38,011 nt of DNA from Gammaproteobacteria bacterium (lineage in GTDB: Bacteria; Pseudomonadota; Gammaproteobacteria; SZUA-21), in assembly GCA_003233345.1 (NCBI GenBank), contig QILK01000268.1, positions 1 through 38,011 of the forward strand, given 5' to 3'. Below the pieces are notes generated by a model, which had not been told where the DNA came from, did no database searches, and saw only the letters and a program-made list of their open reading frames with translations. Below are positions 1-6,691 of the stretch, piece after piece. Position 1 is the stretch's first letter; each line of letters starts with the position of its first letter. The position numbers were made by a program, and so were the translations under genes.

Positions 1-2
1 GA

Positions 3-557
3 CTCCATTGGGTCAGTGTTTTTGTTGTTATCATTCTGTCATTTGAAGGCGTTCACCCACTAACCTCATTCGATCGCAACGATAGCGCTTATTCGAGCCG
101 GGTCGTCAATTTAAATATTGAACAATTAAAACGTAATCTTCGCAAACCGATTTTCCTAAATGGCAATCGTCCCTGGTTTTTGCAAGTATTTCCGATGCCA
201 GTGAAGATACAAGCAGGTACGCTACACCCTGGTGCAATACATAAAATAGATTATGTCTATAAGCGCTGGTTTTTTACCAATACGCATAAGGGGCAAATGA
301 TTTTAAAAATAAAAAATGTTGGAGAAAATTTTGTTATTACGGAGATATTAAAAGATACCAGCTACATATCAAACTACCTTGAGCTAAAAGGTACGCATAT
401 AAAATTTGACAAACTGGATAATAATAGAACGAAAGTGACTTTACGTATATTTTATAAGCGCCATTTGGATCCAAGTTGGTATTTTGGACCAATGGAGCGT
501 TATGCGATATCTCAGATGTCACGTTATATGATACGTAAAATCATTGTTCGTGATTAA
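3..557 (+). CDS. C-terminal part of an SRPBCC-like membrane-associated protein (5' end outside window)
   Basis: The reading frame is open from the left edge (first full codon at 3) to the TAA at 555-557, so only the last 184 residues are visible. An internal TTG at 180 has no convincing ribosome binding site, so I treat this as a partial gene rather than a 125-residue protein. A hydrophobic stretch near the edge (HWVSVFVVIILSF) could be a membrane segment. The rest alternates short beta-like strands with a final basic helix, and the order of strands (IDYVYKRW, MILKIKN, FVITEIL, KVTLRIFYKR) resembles SRPBCC/polyketide-cyclase folds. That assignment is by pattern only. The desaturase-family gene starts 27 bp downstream on the same strand, so the two probably share a transcript and perhaps a lipid-related role. 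Confidence 0.55.
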   Translation, partial: LHWVSVFVVIILSFEGVHPLTSFDRNDSAYSSRVVNLNIEQLKRNLRKPIFLNGNRPWFLQVFPMPVKIQAGTLHPGAIHKIDYVYKRWFFTNTHKGQMILKIKNVGENFVITEILKDTSYISNYLELKGTHIKFDKLDNNRTKVTLRIFYKRHLDPSWYFGPMERYAISQMSRYMIRKIIVRD

Positions 558-584
558 ATTGGGTTTTGAATCAGGAGAGCGGAT

Positions 585-1517
585 ATGATGGAGCCTGTAA
601 AAAGAGTGAGTGGTGCCGGCGCTAATCCTGATGAAGGTCGGGTAGGTTATGATTTTTATAACATTGTATGGAATCTTGGTATGCTGACTGCTTCATTAAT
701 TTTTGCGCCGCTTTATTTTAGCGTGTCTGCGTTACTTATTTTTATTGTGTTGACCTACATACTATTGTTAGTTGGGCATAGTGCCGGTATGCATCGATTG
801 GTGATACACCGAACCTACGATTGCCCAAAATGGCTAGAACGTTGTTTAGTCTATCTCGGTGTCCTTGTTGGTATGGCAGGCCCCTATGGTATCATTAAAA
901 TACACGACTATCGTGATTGGGCGCAGCGGCAAACGAGCTGTCATGATTTTTTTTCCCATCGTCAATCCTATTGGCAGGACTTGTGGTGGCACTTGACCTG
1001 TCGTTTTCATTTCAAATATCCGCCAAAATTTACGCTTGAAGGTAAATTTCTGAATGACCCTTTCTATCAATTTCTGGAAAAAACCTGGCGTTGGCATCAG
1101 CTGTTATTGGCATTAATTTTATATGCAATCGGTGGCTGGGCCTTTGTTATCTGGGGTGTCTGTGTTCGTGTAACAGTCAGTGTAATTGGGCATTGGAGCA
1201 TCACCTATTTTTGCCATAAACCTGGGCCAGGACAATGGAAAGTTAAAAGCGCTTGTGTCCAAGCGTCCAATATACCTGGACTCGGGTTACTCACTTACGG
1301 CGAGTGCTGGCACAATAATCATCACGCGTTCCCGGAATCAGCTAAAATTGGTCTGGAAAAAGGTCAAAAAGATCCGACTTGGTCTTTTATAAAGTTACTA
1401 TCTATATGGGGTCTTGCCTATAATATTAGATTACCACGTGGTCAGGATTTACGTGAGGACTTAATTCACGATGGTGGAAGTGCAAAGTCTACTTTGCCCC
1501 ATGACATTGTCGAATAG
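585..1517 (+). CDS. Fatty-acid desaturase family protein (acyl-CoA desaturase-like)
   Basis: This is a 310-residue integral membrane protein, probably a diiron desaturase acting on acyl chains. Hydrophobic segments lie at about residues 28-63, 88-105 and 173-205. Histidine box 1 is H65-SAGM-H70 followed by H75, and box 3 is H243-NN-H246-H247, as in delta-9 desaturases. The usual second box HxxHH is not present as such. In its place is HDYRDWAQRQ (from H107) with further histidines at 120 and 125. The start at 585 has AGGAG seven bases upstream, and a second ATG follows immediately at 588. It probably forms a two-gene unit with the SRPBCC-like gene before it. The membrane diiron family is clear; substrate and position of desaturation are not, and the altered box leaves a hydroxylase or another lipid oxidase possible. 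Confidence 0.8.
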   Translation: MMEPVKRVSGAGANPDEGRVGYDFYNIVWNLGMLTASLIFAPLYFSVSALLIFIVLTYILLLVGHSAGMHRLVIHRTYDCPKWLERCLVYLGVLVGMAGPYGIIKIHDYRDWAQRQTSCHDFFSHRQSYWQDLWWHLTCRFHFKYPPKFTLEGKFLNDPFYQFLEKTWRWHQLLLALILYAIGGWAFVIWGVCVRVTVSVIGHWSITYFCHKPGPGQWKVKSACVQASNIPGLGLLTYGECWHNNHHAFPESAKIGLEKGQKDPTWSFIKLLSIWGLAYNIRLPRGQDLREDLIHDGGSAKSTLPHDIVE

Positions 1518-1894
1518 ACTACCGAGTGAGTTTTATAAAATGAAAATCAATGATGGTTGCGTCTCTTTGTTTTTTTATAAATGTATTGAATACGGCAGTA
1601 TGATTGAGGCGACGATTGAAATTGAGAAATCAAAGAGATAAACCCGGGCATCCCAGAAGCTAATGTGAGATATGACTGCGTTTGGTCCGAATTTGCTGGG
1701 ACACCCGCTTCTTTAATATATAAACACATCACCATCCATGTCGAACTTTTAAATTGGAAAAAAGCATACTATTTTTCGTTTTTACAAAACGGGTCATATA
1801 TCTTAGCGATTTTTGACCATAAATGACTATTGCTATTCGAAATGTTAATAAGTATGTTTATTCTAACTAAAAAAACCGTTTAGCTAAGTTACAT
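1518..1894. other. Intergenic region, 377 bp, A+T rich
   Basis: I see no confident gene here. A 33-codon frame (1540-1641, plus strand, ATG start) has only a weak GAGTGAG upstream and no recognisable product. The segment includes TGGGACACCC at 1697-1706, a 10-mer that recurs at 5611-5620 and, inverted, at 6488-6497. The promoter of the copper oxidase pair probably lies in the A+T-rich stretch 1740-1905, but I could not pick a convincing -35/-10 pair. Confidence 0.4.
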
Positions 1895-1921
1895 TTGCAC
1901 GTAATAAATAGGAGCAAACAG

Positions 1922-2926
1922 ATGGATCGAAGATATTTCCTAAAGTCCGGGATCGCAGGCGCAGCCGGTTTAGTCGCTGGTAGTACCTCACTACTAACTT
2001 GGGCACCAAGAGCCTACGCGGCTATCGTTAACGTAAATATTAATGCGGTTGCCGGTAGTGTAGACATGCCTGATGGCAGCAGCGCCTATATGCTTTGCTT
2101 TAGTTCTAGTAATACACCTCAATTTCATGGCCCAACAATAGTAGTCCAGGACGGTGATACCGTTAACGTTAATCTAGCCAACAGCCTGTCTATAGATACT
2201 GTTTTTGCGGTGACGGGTACTGGTATTAAAGAACAAATTGCGGCTGGCGGCACTACCTCATTTTCTTTTAATGCGCCTGCCCCGGGTACTTACTTGTATT
2301 ATGATGATCAAAACAATGGTGTTAATCGCGTAATGGGTTTAAATGGTATATTGGTTGTTATGCCCAATAGCAGTAATCAGTCTTTTTCCGGTGGCCCCTC
2401 GTTTACACGTCAATATAAGTGGGCGTTACATACAATTGATGTTGGTTGGGGTAACACTGTACAGACTAGTGGTCACAGTGCAGTCAATTCGTTAGATCCG
2501 GATAGTTTCAACCCTTACTTTTTTACCCTAAACGGCACTAGTTTTCCATATACCCAAAATCCCAATACGGTGATAGAAGGTAATATTGGTGAGCCCGCCT
2601 TGATTAGACTCGTCAATTCCGGTGGTATGATTCATTCTCCCCACTTTCACGCTAACCATGTCGAGATAACCAGTATTAATCGTGAAAACTTTACTGGCCA
2701 GCGCAAAGAAAAGGATATCGTTTCAATGATGCCACTTGATGCACGTGACGTCATTTTTCCCTTTAAAACTCCGCCAGATGCATGGCCAAGCGCAAGCGGT
2801 GTGCAACGCTATCCAATGCATTGCCACTCTGAAATGTCTCAAACCAGGGCAGGAGGTATGTATCCAGATGGATTGCATACAGGAATCGTCATCGGGCAGT
2901 CGCCTGCAACTGAACCAAAACTATAA
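1922..2926 (+). CDS. Tat-exported multicopper-oxidase-type protein, two cupredoxin domains (subunit 1)
   Basis: This is a 334-residue exported copper protein. It begins with a twin-arginine signal (MDRRYFLKSG, then a hydrophobic Ala/Gly stretch and a likely AYA-A cleavage at 33/34). I chose the ATG at 1922 because AGGAG lies seven bases upstream and the Tat motif sits at the N-terminus; a TTG at 1895 is in frame but unlikely. The first cupredoxin-like domain (about 34-150) lacks the HxH pairs of a classical first domain: where WYHSH is usual it reads GTYLYYDD. The second (about 160-325) carries HSPHFHANH at 238-246 and HCH at 300-302 followed by Met residues at 305 and 313, as in the last domain of laccase/CopA-type oxidases. 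Alone it seems to lack half of the trinuclear-site histidines. The partner gene follows after 48 bp. Confidence 0.8.
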   Translation: MDRRYFLKSGIAGAAGLVAGSTSLLTWAPRAYAAIVNVNINAVAGSVDMPDGSSAYMLCFSSSNTPQFHGPTIVVQDGDTVNVNLANSLSIDTVFAVTGTGIKEQIAAGGTTSFSFNAPAPGTYLYYDDQNNGVNRVMGLNGILVVMPNSSNQSFSGGPSFTRQYKWALHTIDVGWGNTVQTSGHSAVNSLDPDSFNPYFFTLNGTSFPYTQNPNTVIEGNIGEPALIRLVNSGGMIHSPHFHANHVEITSINRENFTGQRKEKDIVSMMPLDARDVIFPFKTPPDAWPSASGVQRYPMHCHSEMSQTRAGGMYPDGLHTGIVIGQSPATEPKL

Positions 2927-2974
2927 CAGTCTACTGAACTCAGTCTGAAACTTAATCTAGGTTGGAGAATATAA

Positions 2975-4111
2975 ATGGGAAAAAAACGAAGAAATCAGGA
3001 TGGAAATACTGGTGGTGGTACCAATGCTAGTGGCATGGGCGGTGGTGGCGGCGGCATGGGCGGCGGTATGGGCGGTGGCATGGGGGGTGGTTGCGGAAAC
3101 GTTGGAATCCTCGGTAATTGTGGGGTAAACACGCAAGCACCTGCAACACCAAACAGAGTAACGCCTGACGCTGAATTTTTTCGCACAACTTTTATGGGTG
3201 GCAACGCCACTATTAATGGTACTAACGTTTCTATCTGGGGATTTAATGATGGCGGTGGTATGGGTGGTGGTATGGGCGGCGGCGGCGGTGGTATGGGCGG
3301 TCCATTTCCTTCTCCGGCAATTCGTGTTCGCCAAGGCGATATAGTGCATACTCACCTTAATGCGATGATGATGATGGTACCCCACACAATTCATCATCAC
3401 GGAATAGAACCAGATACTTTTAATGATGGGGTTGGCCATTACTCATTTGATGTATTGGGACGTTACACCTACCAATGGCTGGCTTCACAAGCCGGTACTT
3501 ATTTTTATCATTGCCACGTCAATACTGTTTTACATGCTGAAATGGGTATGTATGGGGCTTTGATCATTGATCCGCCTAATGGTCCCGGCGCTGCGTCCGA
3601 TGGTACGTCATATAATGTCGAGGCAATTTGGGCAGTTGATGATATCGATACATCATGGCATTGCCTACCTTGGAATGCGGCTTTATGTGGTGGCGATGCC
3701 GGTCTTAACAACTTTAATCCCGATTTGTTTTGTATCACCGGTTTAGGCCAAGCAGAACTTGATGTCGACGCCTCTGCGGCTACGCCTGCGGTCGCCATTA
3801 CTGCCAACAGAGGCGACACGGTCTTATTGCGCTATATTATGGCAGGTTATATTCCTCAACGTGTGACGTTTCATAGAGACTTAGGTGATATTACCATTGT
3901 TGCGGAAGACGGTCGAAATTTACCGTCGAAAAAAACGCTCTCTGCTGGGTCATCTGTGTTTATGACGGCGGCTGAACGTTATGAATTTATTTTTCAAGCA
4001 AATACATCAGGAACAAATATACCTATCGACATTGAATTTTTTAATTATCGAAATGTCTCAGGGTCGTTAAGAAATGTTGGAAATATTCAGGGATATGTTA
4101 ACGTTAATTGA
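2975..4111 (+). CDS. Multicopper-oxidase-type protein with Gly/Met-rich segments and no signal peptide (subunit 2)
   Basis: This is a 378-residue protein whose start is fixed by GGAG at 2964-2967, seven bases before the ATG. The N-terminus (MGKKRRNQDG) is hydrophilic and shows no Sec or Tat signal. Residues 20-40 and 93-110 consist of GMGGG-type repeats. A cupredoxin domain follows, with HTIHHHG at 137-143 and YHCH at 178-181, then H187, M190 and M192: an HxH pair, an HCH pair and possible type 1 copper ligands. Residues about 212-378 form a second cupredoxin-like domain without obvious ligands; its AEDGRNLPSKK and ERYEFIF stretches match the middle domain of three-domain oxidases. An internal run of four Met (131-134) precedes the first histidine cluster. 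Pairing with the upstream gene would give four HxH-type motifs in total. Substrate (metal ion, phenol or other) cannot be told. Confidence 0.78.
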   Translation: MGKKRRNQDGNTGGGTNASGMGGGGGGMGGGMGGGMGGGCGNVGILGNCGVNTQAPATPNRVTPDAEFFRTTFMGGNATINGTNVSIWGFNDGGGMGGGMGGGGGGMGGPFPSPAIRVRQGDIVHTHLNAMMMMVPHTIHHHGIEPDTFNDGVGHYSFDVLGRYTYQWLASQAGTYFYHCHVNTVLHAEMGMYGALIIDPPNGPGAASDGTSYNVEAIWAVDDIDTSWHCLPWNAALCGGDAGLNNFNPDLFCITGLGQAELDVDASAATPAVAITANRGDTVLLRYIMAGYIPQRVTFHRDLGDITIVAEDGRNLPSKKTLSAGSSVFMTAAERYEFIFQANTSGTNIPIDIEFFNYRNVSGSLRNVGNIQGYVNVN

Positions 4112-4167
4112 AATTATAAATTTAGTTAGTTTCCAATAGTATGAAAGGGAGCTATATTCCTACACCT

Positions 4168-4190
4168 AAAGGGGATTGGTATTCCCCTTT
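4168..4190 (+). terminator. Hairpin after the multicopper oxidase pair
   Basis: AAAGGGGA (4168-4175) and TCCCCTTT (4183-4190) form a perfect 8-bp stem with a 7-base loop, 57 bp after the stop codon of the second copper oxidase gene. The right arm ends in three T but has no longer T run, so termination may be weak. Confidence 0.5.
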
Positions 4191-4451
4191 GGGAGAATAT
4201 TTGCGAATACTTGGTATAATAAACCCAGACACGCTGGAAAGACACTCAATATTTAACGGCAACTAACCGCCTATATTGTCTTCGATGCTCAAAACTTCTT
4301 CTCGAACGATCATCCTTGCCACACAGGTACGCCCGTCTAACGCAACGCGAAATGCAATGATAGTAGGGGGGCCTCCAGGCTTATTTGTCTTTTACGGGCG
4401 ATAGTCATTTTAGTTCGGAAATTTATTGTGTTGTTTTTACAATAATGGGTG

Positions 4452-4555
4452 AATAATGATGTTTCAACCGGTCAAGGCGTAGCTTGAGGAGTGGTTGCAG
4501 GTTAGGGGACGGCGCAGGTAGAATGTTGTATCCTTTGTGGGGTGTTCTGGTTCTT
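4452..4555. repeat. Imperfect ~103-bp direct repeat, copy 1
   Basis: This segment matches 6402-6504 in the same orientation. The first 39 bases (4452-4490 and 6402-6440) are identical. The remainder carries scattered substitutions and one single-base gap, and similarity fades after GGTTCTT. It does not code for a recognisable protein. The two copies bracket the DUF3800 gene, the broken integrase and the transposase remnant. Confidence 0.85.
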
Positions 4556-4747
4556 TCTTTTTCGGTAATTTATTCAGCTAACGTTGAGTTCAGCTGGAAC
4601 GTTTTGTTGAGCATTTACTTATAAATTCAACGAATTAGATAGCATTGCTATATTGATTGGAAACTACTATAATTCTGTTGAACCCTGCAAAACGCGAAGT
4701 CTTAAGTTCCACTTAGGATAAGCCTCACGGCATAGCAAATGCGGGGT

Positions 4748-5587
4748 TTATTTTTTTTTAGTTAAATTTTTTTTAAAACTAGCATTTCTTGGTACAAATA
4801 ACCAATGACGATATAGGTGCTGCCATCTATTATTAATATTTCCTTCTAGTCCAGTAGAAATTCCAATATTAAATTTAGGATAAATTTCTCTAATTTTTAA
4901 ATTAATGAATTTATACAGCTTTTCTTTTGCTATTGTGCGCTTTCCTCTGGTTTTCAATCCGTTAGGTATTTTTTTATGTTTGTCATTCAATCGAAACTGA
5001 ATAGCACCTAATATTATATCAAGACATTGCAATATATCATGTTTATGAGAAACCACCTCAGTGATTTGTTCTCTATCAATACTGATATTTCCTTTTTTAA
5101 ATTCTATGTAGCGGTTTAAGCCATGAATATGATCTTTAAAAAATTCGCACTTTTCTTTAGTATCTGGCAGTTTATCAAAATATGCTCTTACATTTAGTAT
5201 ATCGTTATCGTTATTCGCGAATTGAAGACCAAAGGCGTGCTTGATAAATTGATAATAAAGGATGAAATATTCATGTTCTATATGATATGGCTCTAAATTT
5301 TCTGCAATATTACAATTTTGAGAGAACATTATGCGAATTTTTATTTTGTCTTCTTTAATAAAGTCAAAAAATGTTTCTATAAGGTTTGTATATTTATCTA
5401 GATAATTTTTAGTAACTTTTTGCCATTTAACTTCACCATGTAAATTCAATTGAATTTTTTTATTTTTTAGAACTGTTTGAATTTCATTACCGTGCATTGA
5501 TCTGACTAATGCTCCTCCATAAAAATTCGAAAAATATCGACCCTTGGTATCAGATTCATCACAATACAAAGTAACTTCTTTAATCAA
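4748..5587 (-). CDS. DUF3800 domain protein
   Basis: This 279-residue protein begins with a short strand and an acidic motif (TLYCDESDTKG, residues 6-16), typical of DUF3800, a family predicted to have an RNase H-like fold and often found near mobile elements. Function is unknown. The start codon is TTG at 5587, supported by AAGGAA about five bases upstream and by the usual position of the DES motif near the N-terminus. The gene is strikingly A+T rich: two sampled 60-base lines within it have 19 and 21 G+C, against 37 and 40 in sampled lines of the RuBisCO cluster. The C-terminus is very lysine rich. Its location between direct repeats, next to a dead integrase, suggests horizontally acquired cargo. 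Confidence 0.75.
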   Translation of the reverse strand: MIKEVTLYCDESDTKGRYFSNFYGGALVRSMHGNEIQTVLKNKKIQLNLHGEVKWQKVTKNYLDKYTNLIETFFDFIKEDKIKIRIMFSQNCNIAENLEPYHIEHEYFILYYQFIKHAFGLQFANNDNDILNVRAYFDKLPDTKEKCEFFKDHIHGLNRYIEFKKGNISIDREQITEVVSHKHDILQCLDIILGAIQFRLNDKHKKIPNGLKTRGKRTIAKEKLYKFINLKIREIYPKFNIGISTGLEGNINNRWQHLYRHWLFVPRNASFKKNLTKKK

Positions 5588-5697
5588 TATATTTCCTTTT
5601 TAACAAGTCCTGGGACACCCATAATTTTTGAACTAAATAATAATTCCTTTTTGTAAAACATACATTTGTTCTGTGACTGGCATTTTTCTTTAGGTAT

Positions 5698-6073
5698 GAC
5701 TTTGCTCGGTAATTATGTGGATGTACAGGGTTGTCTCCAATACATTTTTGTAAAGAAAAATTAACGCGTTTTACGCCTGATTTTGAGTTGATGCGTTGAT
5801 ATGGCGCTTCACCGCCAGGTAATTCAGATACTCACCGATTTTTTCAGGACCTAATGCGTTCGCATGTGTTTTATTGTGATAGAGGATAAAGCGCTTAATC
5901 CAGCCAATATACGTTTGTTTTGTACGAATACTATAATAGCCTGATACGGATTCGCCCGAACCATGTCCAATTGCGTTGGCTTTTTCATATAAGATATTTC
6001 TAAATATATATAGTGTACGCCTGTGTATTATATCAGATACTGTATATTGAAATAAGTCCTTGAGCTTGAACAA
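5698..6073 (-). pseudogene. Integron-type tyrosine recombinase, N-terminal fragment with in-frame stop
   Basis: Reading from 6073 downward, 100 codons lead to a TAA at 5771-5773. The stretch YYSIRTKQTYIGWIKRFILY (about residues 46-65) through NASTQNQA is the N-terminal core-binding (SAM-like) region of integron-type integrases. Those proteins continue QNQALNALLFLY. Here the frame reads QNQA, stop, NALIFLYKNVLE, so a single TTA-to-TAA change appears to have introduced the stop while homology continues in the same frame to about 5715. After that the frame degrades and stops again at about 5690. The whole catalytic domain (R-HxxR-Y) is missing. The first ~45 residues have no clear counterpart in the family. 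It is inactive, and a relic of site-specific recombination. Confidence 0.75.
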
Positions 6074-6098
6074 TTCTTGGCGATATTATATAGAAAGC

Positions 6099-6118
6099 GG
6101 GTGTGTTATAACACGCCC
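6099..6118. repeat. Near-perfect 20-bp palindrome upstream of the integrase remnant
   Basis: GGGTGTGTTA is followed directly by TAACACGCCC, which pair with one G:T mismatch and no loop. It lies 26 bp upstream of the integrase fragment start. It could be an operator or a recombinase binding site. I do not find the RYYYAAC/GTTRRRY layout of an attC site. Confidence 0.6.
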
Positions 6119-6216
6119 ATATTCTGCGTCATTCCTGATGATCTAGTTGTGGTTGTAGAAAAAGCCTCGATCCGCGGTTAACTATTGGTATAATGGCTTA
6201 AACACTACAAGGAGTT

Positions 6217-6303
6217 GTGTCGATACCTAAATTCATTCCGTATGATCCAAGCTAAAGCAGGATGGTTGTGAACTACGCCGATCAATTATAACCCGGTACC
6301 TTA
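6217..6303 (+). pseudogene. Decayed N-terminus of an IS1182-like transposase
   Basis: From a GTG at 6217 with AGGAG just upstream, the frame reads SIPKFIPYDPS, stop, SRMVVNYADQL, stop, PGTL. This matches from memory the start of IS1182-related transposases (KFIPYD...MVV..N...QLQPGTF). Both stops are TAA at places where the family has glutamine (CAA), so each is explained by one C-to-T change. Similarity ends near 6303 and the rest of the transposase is absent. An extended -10 (TTGGTATAAT, from 6184) lies just upstream and may be the element's old promoter. Confidence 0.6.
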
Positions 6304-6344
6304 TTTTTGTTGTTCACATAGAGTTAGCAAATAATGGAGATGCG

Positions 6345-6437
6345 ATGAAAAATATATTTGAGTTGGAGACTTCAACTGATATTGCTTCTGACAATAATGG
6401 AAATAATGATGTTTCAACCGGTCAAGGCGTAGCTTGA
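6345..6437 (+). other. Short 30-codon frame running into the direct repeat
   Basis: An ATG at 6345 has GGAG five bases upstream and opens a 30-residue frame (begins MKNIFELETS) that stops inside direct-repeat copy 2. In copy 1 the same final codons (DVSTGQGVA, stop) are kept but the start region is replaced. It is probably the fragment of a gene lost from this site. I do not recognise the protein. Confidence 0.3.
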
Positions 6438-6504
6438 GGAATGGTCGCAGGTTAGGGGACGGCGTGGGTGGAATGTTGTATCGTTTGTGGGTGTCCCGGT
6501 TCTT
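6402..6504. repeat. Imperfect ~103-bp direct repeat, copy 2
   Basis: Partner of the copy at 4452-4555, offset by 1950 bp. This copy keeps TGGGTGTCCC (6488-6497), which in copy 1 has drifted. Confidence 0.85.
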
Positions 6505-6691
6505 CGCCTGGTGGTAAGCGCGAATTCGAAATCATGACGGTCAAATACCTGTAGCAGATTTATTGTCTTAGCATATCGTCCCTGGATTGAAACTGTCGTT
6601 ATTGCCAGAAATAAGAGGGGTAGACGCTTGCAGAAAAGCAGACTCGTTCGCAGCAATAATTGTCATCAGGGTTATAGCACAGCAAGACCCT

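Larger units (their letters stand above)
4112..4747. other. Intergenic region, 636 bp, with terminator-like hairpin and remnant repeat
   Basis: No protein-coding frame stands out. The stretch holds a hairpin just after the copper oxidase pair (4168-4190), one copy of a ~103-bp imperfect direct repeat (4452-4555), and a long-range pairing AACCCTGCA (4681-4689) with TGCGGGGTT (4740-4748, one G:T pair) just before a run of T. The rest is featureless to me and looks like decayed mobile DNA. Confidence 0.5.
6074..6691. other. Intergenic region, 618 bp, with palindrome, transposase remnant and direct repeat
   Basis: There is no intact gene. In order it holds a 20-bp near-perfect palindrome (6099-6118), a decayed transposase start (6217-6303), a 30-codon frame from ATG 6345 to TGA 6437 with GGAG upstream, the second copy of the direct repeat (6402-6504), and about 190 bp after the aldolase gene in which I see nothing. 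Confidence 0.5.

Noticed and set aside
1540-1641. 33-codon frame in the gap after the desaturase gene
   Set aside because: The ribosome binding site is weak and I recognise no features. It may be chance in A+T-rich DNA.
3030-3303. Repeat blocks considered as a CRISPR array
   Set aside because: The repeats are short, coding and without regular unique spacers.
2957-3439. Long minus-strand frames rich in His/Thr/Ala or Pro across the start of the second copper protein
   Set aside because: They mirror the GMGGG repeats in other frames. Composition is extreme, no ribosome binding site is seen, and the plus-strand frame shows clear cupredoxin motifs.
4681-4748. Possible attC-like recombination site near the DUF3800 gene
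   Set aside because: The outer arms AACCCTGCA/TGCGGGGTT are in the wrong orientation for RYYYAAC...GTTRRRY. A loose hairpin is the simpler reading.
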